Positions 1 to 8,060 of a stretch of 64,000 nucleotides of DNA are shown piece by piece. The notes below the pieces were generated by a model, which had not been told where the DNA came from, did no database searches, and was given only the letters and a program-made list of their open reading frames with translations. Position 1 is the stretch's first letter, and each line of letters opens with the position of its first letter. Source of the DNA: Halobacillus yeomjeoni (lineage in GTDB: Bacteria; Bacillota; Bacilli; Bacillales; Halobacillaceae); the NCBI RefSeq assembly GCF_020171525.1, contig NZ_JAIVAI010000002.1:124001-188000 (forward strand), given 5' to 3'. The translations under genes and the position numbers were made by a program.

Positions 1-256
1 TCAACATTTGTTCTGCTTTATCCAGAAGTTGAAGAAGGTCTTCTATACCATTATTAATTCTGTTTGATAAATATTCATAATTGACGCGTAAAGAATGGAT
101 CGCTTCATGGGGATGCTGCATGTATCCTTTACAAGCAGAACCTGCATTTTTTGATTTTTCCCCCACGTATTCTCTCGTATCTTTATCCAGCAGCATCATT
201 GCACCGCCTACGAAAGCACCCAAAAGTACACCTTTCAAAAGTTTCTGTTGTCCCAT
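1..256 (-). CDS. YtxH-like small protein, YfkI position (3' end outside window)
   Basis: The reverse strand reads from an ATG at 256 through at least 85 codons without a stop and leaves the window at base 1. The product starts with a short glycine-rich hydrophobic stretch (LLGAFVGGAMMLL) followed by a charged, probably helical region, which is the usual layout of YtxH-domain proteins: one N-terminal membrane-inserting segment and a cytoplasmic coiled tail. An AAGGAGGG site lies just upstream of the ATG. It follows the yfkJ-like phosphatase gene by 12 bases on the same strand; in Bacillus subtilis yfkJ is followed by yfkI and yfkH, so this is probably the yfkI counterpart. Function unknown; a link to stress physiology is inferred from the operon only. 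Confidence 0.7.
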   Translation of the reverse strand, partial: MGQQKLLKGVLLGAFVGGAMMLLDKDTREYVGEKSKNAGSACKGYMQHPHEAIHSLRVNYEYLSNRINNGIEDLLQLLDKAEQML

Positions 257-268
257 TGTAAACCCTCC

Positions 269-736
269 TTATAAATGATGATCCTTTTTTATTTGTTCTA
301 ATAACTGCGTACATCCTTGTGTCACCAGATCATACACATATTCGAAATTGCCGGTGAAGTAAGGATCCGGCACATTCCCTTCATCGCTTTCAGGAACAAA
401 GTCCAACAATTTAGCTACCGTAACTCCATTTTTCTCGCGGATAGCCTGCAAATCACTAATATTTTTATCATCCATGGCAATGATGTAATCAAAATCATCC
501 CAGTCGGATTCCTTGACTTGCCTTGCCGCCATTCCCTTATACGAAATTTGTTTGTCATCCAGTATTTTTCTTGTACCTTCGTGTGGAAGGGATCCGATGT
601 GCCAGTGACCGATTCCTGCTGAATCCACCTGAATACGATCTTTCAGCCCTTCCTCTTCAATTTGATGCTTGAAGACAGCCTCCGCCATCGGGGAACGACA
701 AATATTCCCTAAACAAACAAATAATACGCGAATCAT
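269..736 (-). CDS. yfkJ: Low-molecular-weight protein-tyrosine phosphatase, YfkJ type
   Basis: The 155-residue product hydrolyses phosphotyrosine on proteins in the cytoplasm. The P-loop C8-x5-R14-S15 (CLGNICRS) lies at the extreme N terminus, and the general-acid motif DPY is present at about residues 124-126, both as in LMW-PTPs. Length equals the usual 150-160 residues, so the protein looks intact. It is the first gene of a two-gene set with the YtxH-like gene downstream, matching the yfkJ-yfkI order of Bacillus subtilis. LMW-PTPs of this kind have been linked to stress resistance in Bacillus; that role here is inferred. The family alternative is arsenate reductase ArsC, but the NICRS P-loop and DPY motif favour the phosphatase. 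Confidence 0.93.
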   Translation of the reverse strand: MIRVLFVCLGNICRSPMAEAVFKHQIEEEGLKDRIQVDSAGIGHWHIGSLPHEGTRKILDDKQISYKGMAARQVKESDWDDFDYIIAMDDKNISDLQAIREKNGVTVAKLLDFVPESDEGNVPDPYFTGNFEYVYDLVTQGCTQLLEQIKKDHHL

Positions 737-951
737 AAACCTTCCTCCATAACTAGTATTTCTTCATTACTAATTTCTATGAATTGTTACATAATCCTCC
801 TAATATGAACGATATTGTCCATATTTCCCCCACTCCAGATAAAATAAACGGTTTCCTCCCTGATCTCTATAAAACCGCTTGACTTTTTGTTTAAATTTTC
901 GGAATATTTAATATATAGGTATTATTCCAATATAAAGAAGAGGGGGATTTT

Positions 952-2343
952 ATGGAAGAACGAAGCGCTCTTTATCACTTCTTTGACACAGCCAGCGGAA
1001 TTGTCTGGGGACCATTTTTATTGATTTTATTAGTTGGTACCGGCGTCTACTTGACATTCAGGCTGGGATTCCTTCAGTTCCGGACATTATTTTACGCATT
1101 GAAGCTTGCTTTCAAACCTGGAAAAGAAACGAAAGGAGAAAAAGGGGACATCTCCCATTACCAGGCATTGACTACTGCCTTAGCTGCCACCATCGGAACA
1201 GGTAACATCGCTGGTGTAGCCACTGCAGTATTCCTTGGTGGTCCAGGTGCTGTGTTCTGGATGTGGATCACAGCTGTTTTCGGGATGGCGACCAAATATG
1301 CCGAAGCGGTTTTAGCCGTCAAATATCGTATCACCGACCCGAACGGGGAAATGGCCGGCGGTCCTATGTACTATCTATCCCGCGGGGTTAAAACGAAATG
1401 GATCGGTAAGCCTTTAGGTGTTCTATTCGCCATCTTCGGTGCTGTCGCTGCTTTCGGAATTGGAAACATGGTTCAATCCAATTCTGTTTCTGACGTTATG
1501 GAGACGACATTCAGTGTTCCGACATGGGTGACAGGACTGATCTTATTCTTATTTGCTGGTCTTGTACTTCTTGGTGGAATCAAGAGTATTGGTAAAGTGA
1601 CCGCATTCTTCGTTCCAATCATGGCCGTATTCTATATCATAGGTGCACTTATTATCATCTTCATGAACATGGACATGGTCGTACCAGCCTTCGGAACGAT
1701 TCTGAACGATGCCTTTACAGCCAGTGCTCTTGGTGGTGGACTTTTGGGTACCGTTATTCGCTACGGTGTGGCTCGTGGTGTATTCTCCAACGAAGCAGGT
1801 CTTGGATCTGCTCCTATCGCTGCCGCTGCTGCTCGTACGGATTACGCAGGTAGACAAGCTTTGGTTTCCATGACTCAAGTCTTCATTGATACAATCCTCG
1901 TGTGTACAATGACTGGATTGACGATCGTCATGGCCGGGCAATATAAAGGAGATCTCGATGGTGCCGACCTCACTTCGCAATCCTTCCAAGTGTTCCTGGG
2001 AGATGCAGGTGCCTATATAGTAACCATCGGATTGATTTTCTTCGCCTTCTCCACGATCGTGGGCTGGTCTTACTATGGCGAAAAATGCTTCGGTTATTTG
2101 ACTGGTAACCGCGCATTAGGAATTTACAAGCTGTTCTTCGTTCTATTTGTCTTCATCGGTGCAGTCGCACAGTTGGACACGGTGTGGAAGTTCGCTGATG
2201 TCATGAACGGGTTGATGGCCTTCCCTAACTTGATCGGCTTGTTACTGCTTTCAGGGGTTGTAGCTTCTGAAACGAACAAGTTCCTGAAAGTCGCCAAAGA
2301 AGAGCGGCGATTGGAAAGGGAAGCAAAGTATTCTTCAAACTAA
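952..2343 (+). CDS. Sodium:alanine/glycine symporter, AGCS (AlsT) family
   Basis: The 463-residue integral membrane protein takes up alanine or glycine (possibly glutamine, as proposed for AlsT) with Na+. The N-terminal IVWGPFLLILLVGTGVYLTF segment, the IGTGNIAGVATA signature near residues 80-92, GGPMYYL, and the SNEAGLGSAPIAAA segment are family hallmarks, and about ten hydrophobic helices can be counted. An AGAGGGGGA site precedes the ATG. It stands alone, with a rho-independent terminator directly after the stop. The substrate cannot be decided from sequence. Sodium coupling suits a halophile. Upstream, TTGACT near 880 may be a -35 element, but I do not see a convincing -10 at the right spacing. 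Confidence 0.93.
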   Translation: MEERSALYHFFDTASGIVWGPFLLILLVGTGVYLTFRLGFLQFRTLFYALKLAFKPGKETKGEKGDISHYQALTTALAATIGTGNIAGVATAVFLGGPGAVFWMWITAVFGMATKYAEAVLAVKYRITDPNGEMAGGPMYYLSRGVKTKWIGKPLGVLFAIFGAVAAFGIGNMVQSNSVSDVMETTFSVPTWVTGLILFLFAGLVLLGGIKSIGKVTAFFVPIMAVFYIIGALIIIFMNMDMVVPAFGTILNDAFTASALGGGLLGTVIRYGVARGVFSNEAGLGSAPIAAAAARTDYAGRQALVSMTQVFIDTILVCTMTGLTIVMAGQYKGDLDGADLTSQSFQVFLGDAGAYIVTIGLIFFAFSTIVGWSYYGEKCFGYLTGNRALGIYKLFFVLFVFIGAVAQLDTVWKFADVMNGLMAFPNLIGLLLLSGVVASETNKFLKVAKEERRLEREAKYSSN

Positions 2344-2346
2344 ACG

Positions 2347-2384
2347 AAAACCTCCACAGCTTCTTCTATCTGTGGAGGTTTTTT
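2347..2384 (+). terminator. Rho-independent terminator of the AGCS gene
   Basis: AAAACCTCCACAG pairs with CTGTGGAGGTTTT around a short loop and is followed by a T run. The symmetrical A run upstream means it can also serve the converging SRAP gene. Confidence 0.9.
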
Positions 2385-2417
2385 ATATCTATTGTTCAAT
2401 TCCTTCTAAGTAATCCC

Positions 2418-3083
2418 TTAAGCAAGAGGCCGAATACATTCAGGTCCTTCGTTCTTGGCAGAATTGACGTAACTGCTTACGTTATAGGCCGTAAGTTCTT
2501 CCATATTCAATTGATGGATAAAATCATGAGCTTGTTCAGCTTCCCATTTGAAAGGTTGAATCCAATCATCCTGTTCTGCTTTCGGAAGGATCACAGGCAT
2601 ACGGTTGTGGATTGGAGCCATGAAGTCATTGGCTTCCTGAGTCAGAATCGTACACGTGAACCGCTCATCGTCATCTGTTTTCCAATGGTCCCATAATCCC
2701 GCAAAAGCGAAAAGTTCCCTGTTTTCCGGAGAAATCCTTACCGCTTGTTTGCCGTCGTCCGTTTTCTGCCATTCATAGAAACTATCCGCAATGATCAGGC
2801 AGCGTTTTTTACTCATCAAGCGCTTGAAGCTCGGTTTTTCATGTGCGGTTTCGCTTCTGGCATTGATCATTTTATAACCGATTTTCGGGTCTTTTGCCCA
2901 GGAAGGCACCAACCCCCAATACATGAAACCCGCTCTTTTTTCTTCCCCATCATGAATAACCGCCAGTACCTTCTGCCCCGGCGCAATGTTATATCTTGGC
3001 GTGTAATCAGGCAGCGGTTGATCAATCCCGAACTCCCTCAAAATTTCAGCTTCTTCGGCCAGTAAAGTGTATCTACCACACAT
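2418..3083 (-). CDS. SRAP (YedK/HMCES family) abasic-site DNA-protein crosslinking protein
   Basis: SRAP proteins covalently bind abasic sites in single-stranded DNA through an N-terminal cysteine that is exposed after Met removal. I place the start at 3083 because this gives the mandatory Met-Cys start and the AGGAGG lies 7 bases upstream; the longer reading frame to 3137 would bury Cys2. Residues matching the YedK active site are visible: C2, N74 (in MINARSET), E104 (SFYEW) and H159 (APIHNRMP). The product is 221 residues, normal for the family. It is a single gene, convergent with the AGCS gene. The role in protecting abasic sites during replication is established for the family. Confidence 0.94.
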   Translation of the reverse strand: MCGRYTLLAEEAEILREFGIDQPLPDYTPRYNIAPGQKVLAVIHDGEEKRAGFMYWGLVPSWAKDPKIGYKMINARSETAHEKPSFKRLMSKKRCLIIADSFYEWQKTDDGKQAVRISPENRELFAFAGLWDHWKTDDDERFTCTILTQEANDFMAPIHNRMPVILPKAEQDDWIQPFKWEAEQAHDFIHQLNMEELTAYNVSSYVNSAKNEGPECIRPLA

Positions 3084-3225
3084 GATCATACCTCCTGAAG
3101 AACGATTTTTATTATTAAAAATATGTCCCTTTCTCAATTAAACCAAACTTAAACGGTCATAAACTTGTTCTGGGCATGTAGACAGCCGCCTGCTCTATCC
3201 ATCCCCTTATTCAAAGATGATTCTC

Positions 3226-3597
3226 TTAAAAACCTAACCGCCGATTGATTTTGTTTTGATATTGACCAAAGGCACCTGATTGATTCAGCTTTCTCTTCTC
3301 CATCATCAAATCGAACCTGATCTTCTTCTCACTCCATTTTTTCTTGAGCTCTTTTTCCCGGTCCTGATCAGCGGCTTCTGCGATTAAATATTCGAGCTCC
3401 GCCATTTCTTTTTTCAATATCATTTCCTCAGGCAGCATATTGGCATTCTTCAATATCCGGTAACTATTTCTTACATCCTCCGGCAGATAGGCAAATTCAT
3501 CTTTAGGTAACGGTTTGCCTTTGCCCGGTAAATCATCAAAATCTCCACGGTCGATCGCCTGCTTGATTTTCTCTTCTATGATTTGACCGAAATCCAA
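3226..3597 (-). CDS. DUF1992 (DnaJ-homologue subfamily C member 28-like) protein
   Basis: The 123-residue soluble, highly charged protein carries the DUF1992 signature: an N-terminal EEKIKQAIDRGDFDDLPGKGKP segment (about residues 8-29), then AYLPEDVR and a helical charged C-terminal half. The start codon appears to be TTG at 3597, with GGAGTGATC a few bases upstream; no ATG fits. The family includes bacterial proteins and the conserved domain of human DNAJC28, and no biochemical role is firmly established. It lies downstream of the MOSC gene on the same strand with a 42-base gap, so cotranscription is possible. Confidence 0.85.
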   Translation of the reverse strand: MDFGQIIEEKIKQAIDRGDFDDLPGKGKPLPKDEFAYLPEDVRNSYRILKNANMLPEEMILKKEMAELEYLIAEAADQDREKELKKKWSEKKIRFDLMMEKRKLNQSGAFGQYQNKINRRLGF

Positions 3598-3639
3598 GGA
3601 AGATCACTCCTTTTTAGAAGGTGCAGATTCAGGGTGAGT

Positions 3640-4278
3640 TTATGAAAGCCTTTTTTGGAGGGTTTCTCTCAGGCTGTCTGACAAAGCATCCAGTTCAATA
3701 ATGGCTTCGATTTTTTCATGGTTGTCACGATCGTTGTATCTGACATCATTCACTTCTTCTACTGAAATCATTGAAGGATGTCTTTCAACCAAGCTCATCC
3801 AGTCTCCCGTTTTTACATATCCTTCCTTCAATACCCTCAAATAAAAGCCCGTATACCCACTTTGCATCACTTGTGCAGGGAAGTCGTCGATTCCATGTGT
3901 GCGTGCAATGATATAACAAGGCTTGCGGGGTTCAGAAATTTGCACAAGTGCTTCTCCGAGCTGAAAAATATCTCCGATATGGACTTTTGCTTCTTCTATT
4001 CCCTCAACCGTAATATTTTCTCCGAAAGCAGGAAAAGAAAACGTCTGGTTGTAATGGTTCTCCCAATGCCGGTAGTGCTGGGCAGGATACAGACATACCG
4101 CTTTATCTCGTCCGCCATGATGTTTTTTATCCGCTTGTTCATCCCCTTCGAAATTGAGTGATGATAGATACTTTGATTCATGTACGGGTTTTTTTCGGTA
4201 TGCACTTTTCAGTGGTCCGCGATCGGTTTCATATGTCTCCGGCTGACCTACGTTCAGTGAAAGCAATTTATGCTTCAT
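3640..4278 (-). CDS. MOSC domain protein, YiiM-like
   Basis: MOSC domains bind molybdenum cofactor or a sulfur carrier through a conserved cysteine. The domain occupies roughly residues 25-165, including the KKHHGGRDKAVCLYP segment and the EPRKPCYI segment with the conserved Cys. A C-terminal helical extension (about 170-212) resembles the YiiM 3-alpha domain. I set the start at 4278 (MKHKLLSLNVG): the longer frame reads back through the upstream gene. Its start overlaps the stop of the upstream cysteine-cluster gene by 11 bases (ATGAAGCATAA), suggesting translational coupling. YiiM detoxifies N-hydroxylated compounds with Moco in Escherichia coli; whether this protein does so is inference. 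Confidence 0.88.
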   Translation of the reverse strand: MKHKLLSLNVGQPETYETDRGPLKSAYRKKPVHESKYLSSLNFEGDEQADKKHHGGRDKAVCLYPAQHYRHWENHYNQTFSFPAFGENITVEGIEEAKVHIGDIFQLGEALVQISEPRKPCYIIARTHGIDDFPAQVMQSGYTGFYLRVLKEGYVKTGDWMSLVERHPSMISVEEVNDVRYNDRDNHEKIEAIIELDALSDSLRETLQKRLS

Positions 4279-5014
4279 CCAACGTCCCCTCTCTCCATTT
4301 TTCGATCCAAGCAGGAAGATAATCATAACTCCAGGCATCCATCGGATAATCGACGAAGACATCTTCTCCATTCTCATACAGGATCTGAATCAGTTCATTC
4401 ACAGCCCCGAAGTAATACGTGTACAAAAACTCATAACTGAATGGTTCTTTAGGCATATGGTTTTCCGCACAAACCTGCGGGTCACTATAATTCAAATAGG
4501 TTCGACATGGAATCGGTCTGATTTCATATGCCATGCATAACTGGGTTTCTGGATTGAGCATTGGACATGGAAGGTTCATTTTTTTATACTCAAGCTTCGT
4601 CTCAGGTTCCTCATAATCCATCGCATAAGCTTTTTGCAGTTTTCCTCTCTGCTGATCAAAATAACGGTCCCAATGTTGGAAGATGGACCTTTTCCTTTCT
4701 TCATCAAAGGCCTCGATGGAACGAAACATCATCTTCGCCTCCATCCGGGTTATGACAATCGGAAAGTAACAACAAAAAGCACAGCCCATAAAGCAATTCG
4801 GCTTCATATCAGAGAAATCTTCCATCCTCTCGATTTCATGATCGACTTCGCTCAAGAGCCGTTGAAATCCTTCCAAAATAACCTCTTCAGTATCTTTTTC
4901 GGTATTCAACAAATCATCCAGAATCCTGTCAAAAACCTCCGGGTTGATTTCATAATCCTCGTTGATCCGTTCACACTTATCGAGGATTTGTTGATGGTTC
5001 AAAAAATTCGTCAT
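4268..5014 (-). CDS. YkgJ-type cysteine cluster protein
   Basis: The 248-residue protein has a CxxxCxxCC cluster (C74, C78, C81, C82) plus further cysteines in CPML, QLCMAYE and IPCRTYL, the pattern of the YkgJ/UPF0153 zinc- or iron-binding family. The start at 5014 (MTNFLNHQQ) is chosen because AGGAGA sits 8 bases upstream; upstream Met codons lack such a site. It overlaps the MOSC gene, so the two probably act together or are at least coexpressed. The metal bound and the reaction are unknown; proximity to a MOSC protein hints at a redox or cofactor-related role, which is inference. Confidence 0.85.
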   Translation of the reverse strand: MTNFLNHQQILDKCERINEDYEINPEVFDRILDDLLNTEKDTEEVILEGFQRLLSEVDHEIERMEDFSDMKPNCFMGCAFCCYFPIVITRMEAKMMFRSIEAFDEERKRSIFQHWDRYFDQQRGKLQKAYAMDYEEPETKLEYKKMNLPCPMLNPETQLCMAYEIRPIPCRTYLNYSDPQVCAENHMPKEPFSYEFLYTYYFGAVNELIQILYENGEDVFVDYPMDAWSYDYLPAWIEKWREGTLDEA

Positions 5015-5104
5015 AAGGAAATCTCCTTCTTCTATCATTATTGTCATTATACATGTTTTATCAATTGATTCTCCACACATTCACCATGAATTTCCTATTG
5101 TATA

Positions 5105-5110
5105 ACCCCC
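5105..5110 (+). promoter_or_regulatory. Possible sigma-I -35 element of mreBH
   Basis: ACCCCC occurs 64 bases before the mreBH start. In Bacillus subtilis mreBH belongs to the SigI regulon, whose -35 element is C-rich. I do not see a clear CGAA -10 at the expected distance (AGAA occurs at 5130), so this is tentative. Confidence 0.3.
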
Positions 5111-5173
5111 ATAAAACTCCTATCCTAAAAGAAGTCTTATAAGAGAATCTGTCATCTTTGGAGGTACGTCTAA

Positions 5174-6181
5174 ATGTTAGCAAATGCTGAAATAGGTATT
5201 GATCTTGGTACGGCGAATATATTGATTTACTCGAAGTCAAAAGGAATTTTATTGAATGAGCCTTCTGTCGTAGCTTATAACACAGAAACGAAAAGTGTCG
5301 TGGCTGTCGGTAAAGAAGCAAAAGAAATGGTAGGAAAAACACCTCGCAACATCATTCCAGTCCGCCCTTTACGTGATGGTGTAATTGCCGATTATGACAT
5401 GACAGCCCAGATGTTGAAAGAACTATTGAAAAAAGTCTCAAAGAAATCCGGTATTTCCATGCGCAAACCGACTGTAGTCATCTGCACGCCTTCCGGTTCG
5501 ACATCTGTAGAGCGTCGTGCGATTCATAATGCTGTGAAAAGCTATGGCGCCAAAAACGTCCATCTGATTGAAGAGCCGATCGCTGCAGCCATCGGTGCCG
5601 ACCTTCCTGTTGATGAACCGATTGCCAACGTCATTGTAGATGTCGGTGGCGGTACAAGTGAAGTGGCGATTATTTCCTTTGGTGGCGTCGTTTCATGCAA
5701 ATCGATCCGAACTGGCGGCGACGTCATGGATGAAGAAATCATTCAGTACGTCAGAAAAGCCTACAACGTTCTAATCGGTGAACGAACAGCTGAACTGATT
5801 AAAATGGAGATCGGTTATGCTCTGATCGATCATCCGGAAGTGACAATGGAAGTGCGCGGAAGAGATATGGTCACTGGTCTGCCGAAGACGATCACTCTCT
5901 CTTCCACCGAAATCCAATCAGCTTTGAAAGAATCTTTGGAACAACTGTTGGAAACGATCCGCGCTACACTTGAAGAATGTCCTCCTGAATTGAGTGGCGA
6001 CATCGTCGATCATGGTGTCATTCTGACAGGCGGCGGTTCAATGTTGAACGGCATGCAGGACTGGCTTGCAAGTGAAATTTCCGTGCCTGTCCATATGGCA
6101 CCAAGCCCACTGGAATCGGTAGCAATCGGAACAGGCCGTTCATTGAAAATGATCCAAAAACTTCAAAAAGCATCAAAATAA
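5174..6181 (+). CDS. mreBH: MreBH, actin-like cell-shape protein
   Basis: The 335-residue MreB paralogue polymerises along the membrane and directs lateral wall synthesis; in Bacillus subtilis MreBH positions the hydrolase LytE. The actin-fold motifs are clear: [14 protein letters not shown] (phosphate 1), [13 protein letters not shown] (phosphate 2) and [12 protein letters not shown] (adenosine). Overall wording ([48 protein letters not shown]) is closest to MreBH rather than MreB or Mbl as I remember them. It is monocistronic, far from a mreBCD operon, as mreBH is in Bacillus subtilis. A GGAGGT site lies 8 bases before ATG. An ACCCCC element at 5105 resembles the -35 of sigma-I promoters. 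Confidence 0.93.
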   Translation: MLANAEIGIDLGTANILIYSKSKGILLNEPSVVAYNTETKSVVAVGKEAKEMVGKTPRNIIPVRPLRDGVIADYDMTAQMLKELLKKVSKKSGISMRKPTVVICTPSGSTSVERRAIHNAVKSYGAKNVHLIEEPIAAAIGADLPVDEPIANVIVDVGGGTSEVAIISFGGVVSCKSIRTGGDVMDEEIIQYVRKAYNVLIGERTAELIKMEIGYALIDHPEVTMEVRGRDMVTGLPKTITLSSTEIQSALKESLEQLLETIRATLEECPPELSGDIVDHGVILTGGGSMLNGMQDWLASEISVPVHMAPSPLESVAIGTGRSLKMIQKLQKASK

Positions 6182-6195
6182 TCTCACTCTATTCA

Positions 6196-6224
6196 AGCGC
6201 TCTGCTCTGCAGAGTGCTTTTTTA
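6196..6224 (+). terminator. Terminator of mreBH
   Basis: AGCGCTCTGC pairs with GCAGAGTGCT (one G-T pair), followed by six T. Confidence 0.88.
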
Positions 6225-6304
6225 TGGTCTCATTTTTCTATGTATAGACAGGTGAACATCCATGGAAAGCGAGTGATTTCCCGGACCTTTTTCTTTATTT
6301 TATA

Positions 6305-6673
6305 GGCTCTGTTAAAGTCTGTTGTTGATATTTTAAACGATCACTAAATAGTCCTCGTCTGGAATTAGTGGGCCGGTCTGTTATTCACTCAGAGCATGGG
6401 ATGGCAGGGAAAACAGTCCGTTCGTAGTTGGAGTAATGGACTTCGGTATTGGCCTTTCCGCTCCTTCTACTTTGAAGAGGCGGCCTTTTAGAATGGCGAG
6501 ACTCCTGTGGGATAAAGGTACATCGTGAGACCCCGGAAGGCGTAGCCTGAGGAGGCTCACGGTACCCCACGGAAAGGGAGTCATTCTAAAAGGCCGCCTC
6601 ATACAAATTCCAGGACAGAAAGAGCGGGTACAAGCTCCCAGGTGAAATAACAACATCAAGCAATAACAGAGCC
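6305..6673. mobile_element. MITE-like element, copy 1 (IS6-type ends, 8-bp target duplication)
   Basis: The 369-bp element begins GGCTCTGTTAAAGTCTG and ends with the inverted TAACAGAGCC. Ten terminal bases match perfectly and the subterminal TGTTG-TATTT stretches are similar. It is flanked on both sides by ATTTTATA (6297-6304 and 6674-6681), an exact 8-bp direct repeat. GGCTCTGTT-type ends and 8-bp duplications are typical of the IS6 family, but no transposase is encoded, so it would be non-autonomous. Inside are the left arm of palindromic module B (6398-6416) and the whole of module A (6477-6600). Short reading frames in it are by-products of the palindromes. Confidence 0.8.
6477..6600. repeat. 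Palindromic module A, copy 1
   Basis: A 124-bp module has perfect 19-bp arms GAGGCGGCCTTTTAGAATG (6477-6495) and its inverse (6582-6600) around a core with GACTCCTGTGGGA, GTGAGACCCCGG and GAGGAGGCTCACGG. It is 122/124 identical by eye to the copy at 60041-60164. Cores of this kind recur in Bacillaceae intergenic regions. Confidence 0.85.
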
Positions 6674-6846
6674 ATTTTATAAGGAAGGAAACACTCCCGA
6701 CTTCCAACTTATATATTTTAAAATCCACCCTACTACTTATTAAGAATTAACACCACTTGACCCAAATCAAAACTACCTGAAAAGGAAAATGAAGAGATTA
6801 TGGCGAAAGGTACAATGAGGATAACTTTTGAACAGAGGTGAAAATT

Positions 6847-7245
6847 ATGGCAAAATTATACCCATATCTACTCTGTAAAGACGCAAGAGCACAAGCGGAT
6901 TTTTACATAAAGTCTCTCGGTGGTGAAATAGAGAGTGTGCAGACTTATGATGAAATGCCCGACCCAGACCCTGCTCTGGAAGGAAGAGTCATGCACCTCG
7001 TCCTTCAGGCAGCCGGAATCCGAATATTCATGGCGGATGCAGCCAGTCAGGAAATTGAACCGGGCACGAACATCGATCTTACTCTGGAATTCACTTCTGT
7101 AGAAGAAGCTGAAAAAGCGTTCGATGGCTTATCAGAAGGCGGAGATATTTTCATGCCTTTTGAAAAAATGTTCTGGGGCGACTATTTCGGCCGTTTTCAA
7201 GACCGATACGGCGTCCGCTGGCAAATCTCAGTAAGTGAGGAGTAA
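6847..7245 (+). CDS. VOC family (PhnB-like) protein
   Basis: The 132-residue protein belongs to the glyoxalase/vicinal-oxygen-chelate superfamily, PhnB-like branch: LYPYLLCKDARAQADFYIKSLGG at the N terminus, then a second beta-alpha half ending DRYGVRWQIS. The ATG at 6847 is preferred over GTG 6838, because GAGGTG there is itself the ribosome binding site. Metal ligands are not obvious and the substrate is unknown; many PhnB-like proteins have no assigned activity. A small membrane protein gene starts 4 bases after the stop, so the two are probably cotranscribed. Confidence 0.85.
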   Translation: MAKLYPYLLCKDARAQADFYIKSLGGEIESVQTYDEMPDPDPALEGRVMHLVLQAAGIRIFMADAASQEIEPGTNIDLTLEFTSVEEAEKAFDGLSEGGDIFMPFEKMFWGDYFGRFQDRYGVRWQISVSEE

Positions 7246-7249
7246 AACA

Positions 7250-7552
7250 ATGAAACTATCGACATGGTTGAAATGGTTTACAGGAGGTTGTGAAGCGTTG
7301 CTCGCCATACCTTTGGCTGGGGGATTATTCGTCCTCAGCACAGGTTGGCAGGTACTGATCTTCATGTTTTTGTTCCACTTGGTCACATTAATATTTTCTG
7401 TCAAAGAAAGCCGCTCTTTTGCAGGGAGCATCTTAGGTTTAATTACGAGTGTCGTCGGAGCCATACCATTCCTTGGATGGATCATGCATATGGTGACGGC
7501 CATCGTACTTCTTGTAGATGCGGGCCTTGCTACAAAAACCGATAAAGCCTAA
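7250..7552 (+). CDS. Small integral membrane protein
   Basis: The 100-residue protein contains three or four hydrophobic helices (about 9-30, 35-52, 57-75, 78-92), with conserved-looking glycines and a short charged C-terminal tail. I do not recognise the family. GTGAGGAG lies upstream of ATG 7250, within the end of the preceding VOC gene, and the intergenic gap is only 4 bases, indicating translational coupling. No signal peptide or catalytic motif is visible. Function unknown. Confidence 0.75.
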   Translation: MKLSTWLKWFTGGCEALLAIPLAGGLFVLSTGWQVLIFMFLFHLVTLIFSVKESRSFAGSILGLITSVVGAIPFLGWIMHMVTAIVLLVDAGLATKTDKA

Positions 7553-7606
7553 GAAAACAGGTAATCATTCAACTGGCTTTAAACACGATAACGGAGGTAG
7601 AGGAAA

Positions 7607-7966
7607 ATGTATACTGTCGTTTGTTTTTTTAGAGTCCGGAAGTCTGATAAAAACCTTTTTCTTAGAATGACTAAAAAGACTGGGGAATTATTAAAGTCCC
7701 ACGGCACTCTCGAACATCACATCTACCAGGCCCATGAACTGACCGGCCGACAAGGATCGATGGGAATGCTTAACTTGATTGATATCGAAGAGGATGAAGA
7801 GCTGTTGATGGGCCAGACAATTTTTAAGAGTAGAGACCATTATGAGGATGTCATGAGTGAGATCGGTTCTGATGATATCATTCAATATCTACACGACCAC
7901 ATTAAGGATACCGTAGATATGACCAGAGTAATCACATCCAGTTTCGCAACAGATACCCTTCAATAA
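7607..7966 (+). CDS. Small conserved protein, possibly DUF1428/dimeric alpha-beta barrel
   Basis: The 119-residue soluble protein has a beta-alpha-beta pattern (MYTVVCFFRV, helix, SMGMLNLIDI, helix, second strand) and the segment TIFKSRDHYEDVMSEIGSDD, reminiscent of DUF1428/YbaA-like or dimeric alpha-beta barrel proteins. The assignment is tentative. GGAGGTAGAGGAAA precedes the ATG. The terminator hairpin begins before the stop codon, so the gene ends its transcription unit. Function unknown. Confidence 0.65.
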   Translation: MYTVVCFFRVRKSDKNLFLRMTKKTGELLKSHGTLEHHIYQAHELTGRQGSMGMLNLIDIEEDEELLMGQTIFKSRDHYEDVMSEIGSDDIIQYLHDHIKDTVDMTRVITSSFATDTLQ

Positions 7967-7982
7967 ATTGAAGGGTTTTTTT
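7955..7982 (+). terminator. Terminator overlapping the stop of 7607-7966
   Basis: ACCCTTCAA pairs with TTGAAGGGT, followed by T7; the TAA stop is in the loop. Confidence 0.9.
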
Positions 7983-8060
7983 GATGGTTCGGAATCGAAT
8001 TTCTTTCATGTGAAAAGGGACATGCTATGATAGAGTTAGAAATCAATTGGAGGTGCTTTC

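Noticed and set aside
6381-6728. Reading frames inside MITE-like copy 1 (and 59859-60092 in copy 5)
   Set aside because: They run through inverted-repeat modules, have no ribosome binding site and their peptides follow the palindrome, so they are by-products of the repeat.
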